Under the pieces are notes generated by a model. It was not told the origin of the DNA, did not search any database, and saw nothing but the letters and a program-made list of their open reading frames with translations. The translations under genes and the position numbers were made by a program. 64,000 nucleotides of DNA from contig JAKAGT010000001.1 in assembly GCA_021825585.1 (NCBI GenBank), positions 124,001-188,000 on the forward strand, written 5' to 3'. This DNA comes from Bacteroidota bacterium. Lineage in GTDB: Bacteria > Bacteroidota > Ignavibacteria > Kryptoniales > JAKASW01. Shown here piece after piece: positions 36,322-44,480 of this stretch. Position 1 is the first letter of the stretch, and each line of letters starts with the position of its first letter.

Positions 36322-37377
36322 CTAGTAGATGGCGTTGAATATATATCCGACGATTATGATGCCGGCCGCGACCGTGCCGACGAAAACGAGTATCAGCTGA
36401 ATCTTCAATACTTTCCGTAGGATGATCGTCTCCGGAAACGACAGCCCGATTACCGACATCATGAAGGCGAGTACCGTACCCAATGAAGCTCCCTTTTCCA
36501 TAAGTGCCTGTACTATCGGGATGATGCCTGCGGCGTTCGAATAAAGCGGGACCCCTATCAGCACCGACACCGGCACAGCCCACCATGCCGACTTCCCCAT
36601 TATTCCCGCCATGAAATCTGCCGGGACAAAACCGTGAATCCAGGCGCCCACTGCGATTCCAACGAGCACATAAGGCCAGACTTTTCCCACTATCTCCGCC
36701 ACAGCAAGGAACCCCATGTCGATCCGCTCATGAAAAGCCGGTCTTGATTCCGATCGTTCCCCGGCGGCTGAGTTTAGCTTGAAGACCCACTCTTCCACGA
36801 ACCTTTCCATTTTCATTTTCCCGATCACGACGCCGGAAAATATGGCCACAACGAGTCCGGTCGATATGTACAGCAGCGCAGTCTTCCAGCCGAAGAGTCC
36901 CAGGAGAAGCACTACCGCTATTTCGTTTATCATCGGGGCGGCGACCAGAAAAGAAAACGTGACACCGAGGGGAACGCCGGCTTCAACGAAGCCGATGAAT
37001 AGCGGAACTGCCGAACATGAACAGAACGGTGTCACAATTCCCAGGAGCGAAGCCAGTACATTTCCCACGAACGTCTTTTTCCCGCCGAGGATTCTCCGCG
37101 TATTCTCGGCTGAGAAGTACGTCCTGACGATTCCGATTACAAAGACAACCAGGAGAAGGAGCATCAGCACTTTCGGCGCCTCGAAAAAGAAGAACCTCAG
37201 GGTTTCGCTCAATCTGGAATCGTGATTCAAACCCGCAAACCTGAAAAGGAGCCAATCCACGCCGTTTTGAAGCTGGAGGTAAACGATGATCCACACGACC
37301 ATACTGATTGCGATAAGGAGAAATCGCCTGACGATCCTGCCGGAGGAAGCGGCGGGAGAAGTTACTTCAATTGCCAA
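36322..37377 (-). CDS. ArsP/DUF318-type permease
   Basis: 351 residues with about nine membrane spans and the PF03773 signature: LLGIVTPFCSCSAVPLFIGFVEAGVPLGVTFSFLVAAPMINEIAVVLL (the cysteine-rich CSCS segment) and YSNAAGIIPIVQALMEKGASLGTVLAFMMSVIGLSFPE. Characterised relatives export trivalent organoarsenicals. Here the gene follows arsR and a small thioredoxin, which supports a metal(loid) or thiol-linked efflux role. It is 15 bases downstream of the thioredoxin gene. Confidence 0.86.
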   Translation of the reverse strand: MAIEVTSPAASSGRIVRRFLLIAISMVVWIIVYLQLQNGVDWLLFRFAGLNHDSRLSETLRFFFFEAPKVLMLLLLVVFVIGIVRTYFSAENTRRILGGKKTFVGNVLASLLGIVTPFCSCSAVPLFIGFVEAGVPLGVTFSFLVAAPMINEIAVVLLLGLFGWKTALLYISTGLVVAIFSGVVIGKMKMERFVEEWVFKLNSAAGERSESRPAFHERIDMGFLAVAEIVGKVWPYVLVGIAVGAWIHGFVPADFMAGIMGKSAWWAVPVSVLIGVPLYSNAAGIIPIVQALMEKGASLGTVLAFMMSVIGLSFPETIILRKVLKIQLILVFVGTVAAGIIIVGYIFNAIY

Positions 37378-37392
37378 TTGCCTCGGGCCTCT

Positions 37393-37644
37393 TCAACTAC
37401 CCTCGTCTCCGAACCTGGTCACCATATCTTTCAGGACTTCAACCTTCGGCACCATTCCCTGAAAGAGGACCTTCCCATCAATGACGAGAGCAGGAGTGCT
37501 CATCACGCCATAGGACGCGATATCCTGAAAGGACTGTACTTTCTCAATTTCTGCCTTTACGTCCAATTCATCGAGAGCGACCACCATTCTCTTTTCCAGC
37601 GTTTGGCAGTTCACGCACCCCGAGCCTAGAATCTTGATTTTCAT
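37393..37644 (-). CDS. small thioredoxin-like redox protein (redox-active disulfide protein 2 type)
   Basis: 83 residues: MKIKILGSGCVNCQTLEKRM (CxxC as CVNC), FQDIASYGVMSTPALVIDGKVLFQG with cis-Pro. This small cytoplasmic family is commonly found between ArsR regulators and DUF318 permeases. It probably supplies a redox or metal-handling step for the permease, which is inference. GGGAG stands eight bases before the ATG. Second gene of the arsR operon. Confidence 0.87.
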   Translation of the reverse strand: MKIKILGSGCVNCQTLEKRMVVALDELDVKAEIEKVQSFQDIASYGVMSTPALVIDGKVLFQGMVPKVEVLKDMVTRFGDEGS

Positions 37645-37711
37645 AATTGAGCTCCCTGACCAACTAACTATACATTGCTGCGCGGGTTATCGACACGATG
37701 GACCAAGAATG

Positions 37712-38059
37712 CTACACTCCGCAGAGCTTTTCCTTGTCGATAGTCCTCGCTTTTTCCGCATCGGACTTCGCGGTTTTATCACCATCGAACCATCTGGACA
37801 CAAGCGAGAGGACTTCGCGAGTGTGAGGATCTCCTGAAGCCTTGGAAAGGCCGTAGTAAATCCATTTCCCATCTTTGGAGTCCGTAAGGAGGCCTGCATC
37901 TCTAAGGATCGACAGGTGTTTCGATACCGTAGATGTAGCAAGTTCAAGAATGCTCGTTATTTCGCACACGCATAATGGGCGCAGTTCAAGCATTTTGAGT
38001 ATTCTTACCCTGTTCCTGTCCGACAATGCGCGGAAAATTTTTACTGACCCGGCGTCCAT
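37712..38059 (-). CDS. ArsR-family metal(loid)-responsive repressor
   Basis: 115 residues. Winged-helix ArsR fold with the metal-site motif RPLCVCEITSIL (CVC, as in ELCVCDL of arsenite sensors) followed by the recognition helix ATSTVSKHLSILRDAGLL and wing SKDGKWIYYGLSK. It should repress its own operon until the metal(loid) binds the cysteines. A perfect palindrome lies three bases before its start codon, listed separately. A further Cys is near the C-terminus (EKLCGV). Confidence 0.9.
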   Translation of the reverse strand: MDAGSVKIFRALSDRNRVRILKMLELRPLCVCEITSILELATSTVSKHLSILRDAGLLTDSKDGKWIYYGLSKASGDPHTREVLSLVSRWFDGDKTAKSDAEKARTIDKEKLCGV

Positions 38060-38062
38060 TTC

Positions 38063-38108
38063 ATTTCGATATCTATCGAAATATAAAAAGGAAACCCGGA
38101 GAAATCAA
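38063..38108 (-). promoter_or_regulatory. ars promoter and operator palindrome
   Basis: On the minus strand: -35 TTGATT (38103-38108), 17-base spacer, -10 TATATT (38080-38085). The palindrome ATTTCGATA-N2-TATCGAAAT (38063-38082) covers the downstream edge of the -10 and the start region. This is where an ArsR dimer would block polymerase. The mRNA would start near 38073, giving a leader of about 14 bases with no Shine-Dalgarno. Confidence 0.75.
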
Positions 38109-38142
38109 ACAACTGTTCCGGGCTTACCGCAAAAGAAGTTTC

Positions 38143-39165
38143 TTATTTGGAACGGTACAGCTTCGTTACCGCGGGCACGAGATACTCTGCAAAGGCTCTT
38201 TCAAAATCATAAGCGGGCTTCCATCCCCAGTCTCCCCTCGCGCGGGAATCGTCTACGTCTTCAGGCCAGGTATCGAGAATCGCCTGCCTCTTCAAATCAG
38301 GATTGAAGTTTATCGAGGCCGACGGGAAAGCTCCCTTCACATGCGCCTTCAGCTCTCCGGCTGACGGGCTGAACGACCCGACGTTGTAAATCTGCGTCGT
38401 GAGTTTCTCCTTCGAAGCGGCTTCGAGCATAAGGAGAGCGCCGACTCCGTCAGGCATAGCCATGAACGGGATCCTGGTGTCTTCTCTGACAAAACAATTG
38501 TACGTCTCCCCGCTTGCAGCATGATGGATCATCTCCGGTGCAAAGTCACTTGTGCCTCCGGTCGGAAGTGTGACCGCACTTATGAGCCCCGGAAACCTCA
38601 CGCATCGAAAGTCGACTCTTCCTCCCATCGGTTCTGCGTCAAGCTGTCTGTAGAAATTCGTATAGTATCTCCCGAGTCGTTCACAATAAAGCTTGTTGAT
38701 GCCGTACATCGTACGCGGCTCCGTCCATTCGTCTTCTTTGATCTTCTGCGCCTTGTGTTTCACAGAAAGGTCGGGAAGTCCGTAGACCGCTATCGAGCTC
38801 GGGTAAATCACCTTGACTTCTTTGCCCTGCAGCCGGGATTGGGTTATGGCCATCTCCAGGAGGTTCAGCGTACCGTCCACATTCACCTTATGTGCTATCG
38901 TGGGCTGGCGCTCGGCACGTGTCGAGAGAAGCGCAGCGAGGTGATAAATGGTGTCGAAATCGTATCCGGTGGAGAGTGATTCTATAAACCGGCTGTCGAG
39001 AATATCCCCCGTATACATTCTGTGACATTTCGCCCGCGTTGTTTCGTCGAGCGGATTTAGATCCAGTGCGATTACCTTGACCCCGTCGTACTCGGCGAAG
39101 TGGGAGATGAGGCCGTGACCGATTTCCCCGTTAGCGCCGGTAATCAATATTGTTTTTGAACCCAT
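38143..39165 (-). CDS. tdh: SDR-type L-threonine 3-dehydrogenase
   Basis: 340 residues, extended short-chain dehydrogenase. NAD motif ILITGANGEIGHGL, active-site YGINK (YxxxK) preceded by YPSSIAVYG, and the segments LPTGGTSDFAPEMIHHAASG and REDTRIPFMAMPDGVGALLMLEA, which mark the threonine-dehydrogenase branch and not UDP-galactose epimerases. It oxidises threonine to 2-amino-3-ketobutyrate. The partner Kbl is not in the window. ACTCC before the start (GGAG on the minus strand) is the ribosome site. Confidence 0.87.
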   Translation of the reverse strand: MGSKTILITGANGEIGHGLISHFAEYDGVKVIALDLNPLDETTRAKCHRMYTGDILDSRFIESLSTGYDFDTIYHLAALLSTRAERQPTIAHKVNVDGTLNLLEMAITQSRLQGKEVKVIYPSSIAVYGLPDLSVKHKAQKIKEDEWTEPRTMYGINKLYCERLGRYYTNFYRQLDAEPMGGRVDFRCVRFPGLISAVTLPTGGTSDFAPEMIHHAASGETYNCFVREDTRIPFMAMPDGVGALLMLEAASKEKLTTQIYNVGSFSPSAGELKAHVKGAFPSASINFNPDLKRQAILDTWPEDVDDSRARGDWGWKPAYDFERAFAEYLVPAVTKLYRSK

Positions 39166-39481
39166 TATTACTCCTTAGAAAATTGTCGTTCCTTCTGTTT
39201 GAAGCACACCACTCGTTCTCTAATAGGGACTAGCCCGAGTCCCGCTCTCGATAGACCGGACAAATTATAACAAGGTGGCCAAGATAAGCAACCCAGAAAA
39301 GCGGTCGGACCGGACGGTCAATTCCAGAGATGTAGTACTGCGTCCGCTCTTTCGTGGTTTCGTGGCGTCGATTTCACTCCTGATTTGGAATTCTTCCTCG
39401 CACCACTAATGAAACAATGGGGCACCTTATATGGATTTAGTTTGTTAGAACAGCTAGCTTATAGGAGTCCTTCATACGCAA
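39166..39481. other. divergent intergenic region before the ECF sigma gene
   Basis: 316 bases between tdh (leftward) and the ECF sigma gene (rightward). It must contain both promoters. A small imperfect symmetric stretch, CGGTCGGACCGGACGG, occurs near 39312-39327. No gene was recognised. Confidence 0.55.
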
Positions 39482-40072
39482 ATGACACTATTTCAGGATG
39501 CATATGTACCGGGATTAGCTACTTCGGGTACGGAGCGGGGCCTTGTCGAACGCGTAAGGGCTGGAGACCAATCCGCGATTGAAGAGTTATTTTACGCGTA
39601 CTACAAGGGTCTATGTCGTTTCACACTTGGAATGACACATTCCCGCGATGATGTTGAGGACCTCGTCCAGGACATTTTTGTCAGGATTTGGATAAACAGG
39701 GAAATCTGGGACCCCAAGGGATCCGTTAAAGCTTACTTATTCAGGGCCGCCCGCAATCAAGCGCTCAATTTTATAAAAAACAGGACCTCTCATCAACTGT
39801 CTGCACCGGATGGGGAGGACGAGCTTCCATCGCCGCAGGATACGGACCCTTCCAATTACCTCGACCACAAAGATACACATGCTGTCGTGAACAATGCCAT
39901 ATCAAAACTCCCTAAAAAATGCAGGCTCGTGTTTGTCCTTAACAGGCAGGAGGAACTGTCTTATTCTGAAATAGCCGACGTGTTGGGCATATCGGAAAGG
40001 ACGGTCGAGAACCAAATTTCCCGCGCACTAAGGATACTGAGAAAAAGTCTTCGCCCTTTAACAAATCAGTAG
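39482..40072 (+). CDS. ECF RNA polymerase sigma factor (FecI-type)
   Basis: 196 residues. Region 2: GDQSAIEELFYAYYKGLCRFTLGMTHSRDDVEDLVQDIFVRIWINR; region 4: ISKLPKKCRLVFVLNRQEELSYSEIADVLGISERTVENQISRALRILR with the helix-turn-helix. This is the Bacteroidota FecI-like type. With the FecR gene 83 bases downstream and the STN-bearing TonB receptor after it, it should be released when the receptor binds its ligand. GGAG is 15 bases before the ATG, somewhat far, so the exact start is less certain. Confidence 0.93.
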   Translation: MTLFQDAYVPGLATSGTERGLVERVRAGDQSAIEELFYAYYKGLCRFTLGMTHSRDDVEDLVQDIFVRIWINREIWDPKGSVKAYLFRAARNQALNFIKNRTSHQLSAPDGEDELPSPQDTDPSNYLDHKDTHAVVNNAISKLPKKCRLVFVLNRQEELSYSEIADVLGISERTVENQISRALRILRKSLRPLTNQ

Positions 40073-40155
40073 AAATGGAGTAGGGGTTAACCCCTTCATA
40101 GTTGTATTAGTCTAAGAACCACGGCTTTCCGTCTTCAGACACAAAGAAGCGAGGT

Positions 40156-41244
40156 ATGGTGACTAGACACAGGATGGTTTCTCTTGCGCGCTACCTTTCC
40201 GGGGAATGTAGCGAAGCGGAACGGGAGAAAATTGAAAGATGGCTGCACGCCAGCAATAAGAATCAAAGGCTCTTCAATAGTCTGAAAGCGATCTGGGATT
40301 CTGCGGCAGGAGAGGAAGACGAATGGCGGTCGAAACGAGCTATTACTTCCCTCCGGTTGAGATTAAAGGAATCAGAGTCGCAATCGGCCTCCGAACGTCC
40401 GGGAAATCTCAGAGTACTTCGGATACAACCGCGCGAAATCCATGGCCATCATTTCTCGCTGAGAACAGCTGCCGGCATAGCAGCAACCGTTGTTTTCGTC
40501 GTGGGGACCATTTACCTGTCGGGAGGATTAAAGAAAAAAGTCCTTGAAGACCGGGCCCCCTCGGCTCACGGCACCAGTGTTTACGAAGAAATATCAACCA
40601 AACCAGGCGAACAGGCGACGCTCACTCTTTCTGACGGGACCAGGATTCTGCTCAATTCCGCGAGCCGTTTGCGCTACATCCATGACACGCATGGAAACCG
40701 GGATTTTTACCTTATTGGAGAAGCATATTTCATCGTAGGTCCGGGGCACAAGGCACCGCTCGTGGTGAAAACGAACCTGGCGGTGGTCAGGGACATCGGC
40801 ACAAAATTCGACGTCAGCGCCTGGCCGGATGATAATCAGACACGTGTAGCCGTCACCCAGGGGAAAGTCATCGTTCATCCGAACCGCCCCGTTAAAGACA
40901 AAAGCACCATGGTTGCCTCGGGGCAATTCACGGCGGTGACATCGCAAGGACACCTTTTGACACCGGCATATACGAACGTAGACAGGATAATCTCATGGAC
41001 GAGGGGAAGGCTGGTATTCTTCAACGATCCGATGTCGGACGTCATTAAACAGCTGCAGAGAAGATATGGGATCAAATGTTTCCTGGCAGATGCCTCGATT
41101 GGAGCCAGGACCCTGACTGCAACTTTCGACGACCGGGTATCGGCTAAGGAAGTACTCGACATAATAGCACTCTCTTTGAAGCTAAGATACACGACTTCAA
41201 AAGATTCCGTTCTGTTCATTCCAACAAAGAGCAATTCGATGTAA
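40156..41244 (+). CDS. FecR-family anti-sigma regulator
   Basis: 362 residues. Cytoplasmic N-terminal part LARYLSGECSEAEREKIERWL, one membrane span (TAAGIAATVVFVVGTIYLSG, about residues 97-116), then the periplasmic FecR domain (KPGEQATLTLSDGTRILLNSASRLRY, GEAYFIV, DIGTKFDVSAWPDDNQTRVAVTQGKV) and a C-terminal DUF4974/STN-like part (LVFFNDPMSDVIKQLQRRYGI). It links the receptor signal to the sigma factor. Next gene after 20 bases. Confidence 0.93.
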   Translation: MVTRHRMVSLARYLSGECSEAEREKIERWLHASNKNQRLFNSLKAIWDSAAGEEDEWRSKRAITSLRLRLKESESQSASERPGNLRVLRIQPREIHGHHFSLRTAAGIAATVVFVVGTIYLSGGLKKKVLEDRAPSAHGTSVYEEISTKPGEQATLTLSDGTRILLNSASRLRYIHDTHGNRDFYLIGEAYFIVGPGHKAPLVVKTNLAVVRDIGTKFDVSAWPDDNQTRVAVTQGKVIVHPNRPVKDKSTMVASGQFTAVTSQGHLLTPAYTNVDRIISWTRGRLVFFNDPMSDVIKQLQRRYGIKCFLADASIGARTLTATFDDRVSAKEVLDIIALSLKLRYTTSKDSVLFIPTKSNSM

Positions 41245-41264
41245 AAAAACAAATCAAGAGGAGA

Positions 41265-44200
41265 ATGATCATGAGAAATGCTCTCAATTTCCTGCTACTC
41301 ACGGCCGCGCTCGTGCTTTGTGCGAGAACACCGGGGGTAGATGCTCAGATTCCAGCGACGACCTCTCAACTCTCTACTTTTGAAGGTTGGAAGGAAGTCC
41401 GCCCCGCACCCGCGGATAGGAGCGAGACCCGGTATCTCCAAAATTCACTATCCGTAAATCTCACAAATGTTCCACTGTCGAGGGCTTTGGACGAAATTTC
41501 TTCGAAGACGGGAATCCGCTTTTCTTACAGCAAGGAAGTGGTTCCAATCGCCAGAGAAGTAAGCGTCAATGTCCAGGATGCCACGGTAGAGGAAACCCTT
41601 AACCAAACCCTGGCGGGCACCGACCTCAGCTGGGTACCGATGGAAAACAATCAAGTGGTAATAACAGAGCTGCCGCAGGCCCAACAAGGCCAGGGGACTG
41701 TTAAAGGAAAAGTCGTCGATCAGGCCGGCAACCCTGTCGCATTTGCGAACATTCTCGTTATGGGGACGACTCTCGGAGCTTCTGCGAACGTGAACGGAGA
41801 CTACGTGATCAACAACGTCCCTGCCGGGCCGCACGAATTAAGGGCCAGCGCGGTCGGCTATACCACCATCATGGCACATATTACAGTGAGTAACCAGGAG
41901 ACGGCGACACAGGACTTCACGCTTGCCCAGGATCTACTCGGCATGCGCGAGGTGGTCGTAACCGGGACAACTATCCCCGTTACGAAATTAAATGCCACAA
42001 ATTCCATCAGCACTGTGAGTCCGAAGGAACTCACGATGGCAATGCCATTCAGCACGACTGAATTCCTGAAGTATGTTCCGGGCTTCACGAGGGTTGAGAG
42101 TTCGGGCGGCTATGTCAACGAGAATTATACCATGCGCGGTATCTACTCGACAATCTTCATCAATTTCATGGAGGACGGGCTTCCATGCTTCCCGACGCAG
42201 AATATTTTCTTCATGAACACGGACAACCTATTCAGGATTGACGACAATATTCAGCGAGTCGAGGTAGTGCGCGGCGGCAGCGCAGGTACGTTTGGTTCGA
42301 ATACACCTGCTGCGGTGATCAACTTAATATCCAAAACCGGCGGCCCCACCCTCGCAGGTAAAACACAAGTTCAGGTCGGAACACAGGGCCTTGCTAAGGT
42401 CGATTTCAATGTCAACGGACCGATGGGACCTGAATGGCGCTTCGACGCCGGCGGCTTCTACCTGTACGATCATGGCGTGAGGAATCCGGGATATCCTGGC
42501 AACCAAGGTGGCGAACTTCAAGCTAACGTTACTCGTCTGCTCAGTAATGGTTATATCAGGGTATACGGAAAGTACATCAATGATCAGAGCCAGTTCATTC
42601 TCGACCTGCCACACGGAAATCCGGCTGACCCAACTCAATTCGTGCCGGGCTTCGGAGTTTATGGCTCGTTCAACTCTCCGGAAGGTCTTAACGTTTCTGT
42701 ACCTACACCTGATGGTGCACTGACGCTTCCTCTTGGGCACGGGCTCTACACAAACGCTGGCTGGCTAACGGGTGACATAAATCTAAATTTCCCGGACGGC
42801 TGGAACGTCAAGAATCAAACGCAGGTTATGAGCAACTACCAGGAATGGAACGCGATAATACCCGGCAACGCGGAGCCTATCAACTATTGGGAAAGCAGCG
42901 AGTTAAGCTCGTTGCAAGGGGCGGGACTTATACCCACAAACGCCACGAATGTCCTCTGGAACCTCACTTACACGAACGAGTTAAATCCCAACGGCACGCA
43001 CGTCGCGTTTCCGAACGGAGCGTACAGCCCGCTCAATAACCTGATATCTCCCGGAAACGAGTGGCATGTCGCAAAGCCCATGTCAGCCTTCCAGGAGCAA
43101 TTGACGATCAACAAGTCTCTCGATCTTGGAGGAGACTTCCTGTACCACCATGACCTCAGCTTAATACTCTACTGGTCAAACTATTCGATGGGGAACAACT
43201 GGTATTTTCCAACAATCCTCACCGATGTTCAGGACATTACGCATTTCGTTGATGCGGCAGTGAGTTACACCGATCCTGCTACGGGCGCTACGAAGACTCT
43301 TAACGTAACTCAAAACGGATTCACCAACTATATGTCATACTTCGTGAATGGCTATGGATACGGGTCCATATTGGATGGGGTGTTAAGCGATCAGATGATG
43401 GTTACAGACAGGCTGCGCCTCAACCTTGCAGCACGCTGGGAGGGCGATGGCTTTGTTCAAACCACCGAGAACAATTCTACCGTTCAGCCCAACGGTGCAC
43501 CGGTTGATTCCACAACTCCCCCGTATGCGCGCATTACCTGGGGGAACGGCAGCTACCGTCACATGAGCACAACGCTGCACGACTGGGCTTTTTCTGCCGG
43601 ACTCAATTATGACATCATACCCGAAGAATTTGCTTTTTATGCTAACTTGAGCCGCGGTTACGAAATGCCATCGCTCGATAACCTGCTGCAGAGTGTGCCG
43701 GCGCAAATTGCTCTGTTCCAGGATGAGCACACACTTCAGTATGAGGGCGGATTCAAATATTACAGCGATGTATTCGCCTTCAATGTCGATGCTTTCTTTG
43801 CTAACCTGACAAATATCACCAGCCAGGGCGCAGTCAATACTCCGAGCGGAGGAGTTGTGTGGGTGACAAACTATGGTCTCAACCAAAACGCTTATGGAAT
43901 TGAGGCGGATCTGACATATGTGCCGGTAACAGGATTGTTCCTGCGAGGAAACTGGACTCTCTTGAAAGCAACTTATGCAAGCAACGGCAGTTTCGCACTA
44001 AACGGAATCCCGAATTCAATCGGCGACCTACTGGGTACCTATACGCTTGGCAATTGGACCCTTGAGGCAGATTGGCATTATGTCGGCAACCGGATAGGCG
44101 GATTGAATTTCGGCGGCTACACGAGCTCCGGACAAGCCGTCTTCGTCGTCGGAACGGCGCTTCCGGCTTACACTTACATGAACACCGGCCTATCCTACTA

Positions 44201-44363
44201 CGTATCTTCAGAGGCCATAACTCTTACACTCGGCGTGACGAACATTTACCAGAGCCAGGGTCTCGAAGAAGGGAACCCGAGGGCGAGCGCCGTCGGCCCT
44301 TACTTCCTCGCCCGGCCCATACTTCCAAGAAGGCTGACGTTCAGCGTAGGATATCAGTTCTAG
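41265..44363 (+). CDS. TonB-dependent receptor with STN and carboxypeptidase-regulatory domains
   Basis: 1,032 residues; signal peptide. Domains: STN signalling domain (about 60-135, VNLTNVPLSRALDEISSKTGI), CarboxypepD-regulatory-like (about 145-225, GKVVDQAGNPVAFANILVMG), plug (about 225-370, EVVVTGT..., VEVVRGGSAGTFGSNTPAAVINLI) and a 22-strand-type barrel ending LTFSVGYQF. The STN domain is what FecR senses, so ligand uptake and gene induction are coupled. No SusD partner is encoded. Ligand is inferred from the two glycosidase genes downstream. An ATG at 41271 is an equal alternative start; AAGAGGAG precedes both. Confidence 0.93.
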   Translation: MIMRNALNFLLLTAALVLCARTPGVDAQIPATTSQLSTFEGWKEVRPAPADRSETRYLQNSLSVNLTNVPLSRALDEISSKTGIRFSYSKEVVPIAREVSVNVQDATVEETLNQTLAGTDLSWVPMENNQVVITELPQAQQGQGTVKGKVVDQAGNPVAFANILVMGTTLGASANVNGDYVINNVPAGPHELRASAVGYTTIMAHITVSNQETATQDFTLAQDLLGMREVVVTGTTIPVTKLNATNSISTVSPKELTMAMPFSTTEFLKYVPGFTRVESSGGYVNENYTMRGIYSTIFINFMEDGLPCFPTQNIFFMNTDNLFRIDDNIQRVEVVRGGSAGTFGSNTPAAVINLISKTGGPTLAGKTQVQVGTQGLAKVDFNVNGPMGPEWRFDAGGFYLYDHGVRNPGYPGNQGGELQANVTRLLSNGYIRVYGKYINDQSQFILDLPHGNPADPTQFVPGFGVYGSFNSPEGLNVSVPTPDGALTLPLGHGLYTNAGWLTGDINLNFPDGWNVKNQTQVMSNYQEWNAIIPGNAEPINYWESSELSSLQGAGLIPTNATNVLWNLTYTNELNPNGTHVAFPNGAYSPLNNLISPGNEWHVAKPMSAFQEQLTINKSLDLGGDFLYHHDLSLILYWSNYSMGNNWYFPTILTDVQDITHFVDAAVSYTDPATGATKTLNVTQNGFTNYMSYFVNGYGYGSILDGVLSDQMMVTDRLRLNLAARWEGDGFVQTTENNSTVQPNGAPVDSTTPPYARITWGNGSYRHMSTTLHDWAFSAGLNYDIIPEEFAFYANLSRGYEMPSLDNLLQSVPAQIALFQDEHTLQYEGGFKYYSDVFAFNVDAFFANLTNITSQGAVNTPSGGVVWVTNYGLNQNAYGIEADLTYVPVTGLFLRGNWTLLKATYASNGSFALNGIPNSIGDLLGTYTLGNWTLEADWHYVGNRIGGLNFGGYTSSGQAVFVVGTALPAYTYMNTGLSYYVSSEAITLTLGVTNIYQSQGLEEGNPRASAVGPYFLARPILPRRLTFSVGYQF

Positions 44364-44428
44364 AAACAGCAGCAGAGGCACAGCGTCATAGCCGGACGAA
44401 GTGCTCATAATGGTCCAACTGATGATCT

Positions 44429-44452
44429 AGGCGGGATGGCGACATCCCGCCT
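44429..44452 (+). terminator. perfect GC hairpin with GCGA loop between receptor and GH65 genes
   Basis: AGGCGGGATG (44429-44438), loop GCGA, CATCCCGCCT (44443-44452): ten perfect pairs closed by a GNRA-type tetraloop, 65 bases after the receptor stop. No T-run follows. It could end part of the transcripts or protect the receptor mRNA, giving more receptor than enzyme. Confidence 0.65.
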
Positions 44453-44480
44453 GGTCAATTGATTCACTCGGAGGCGAAAG

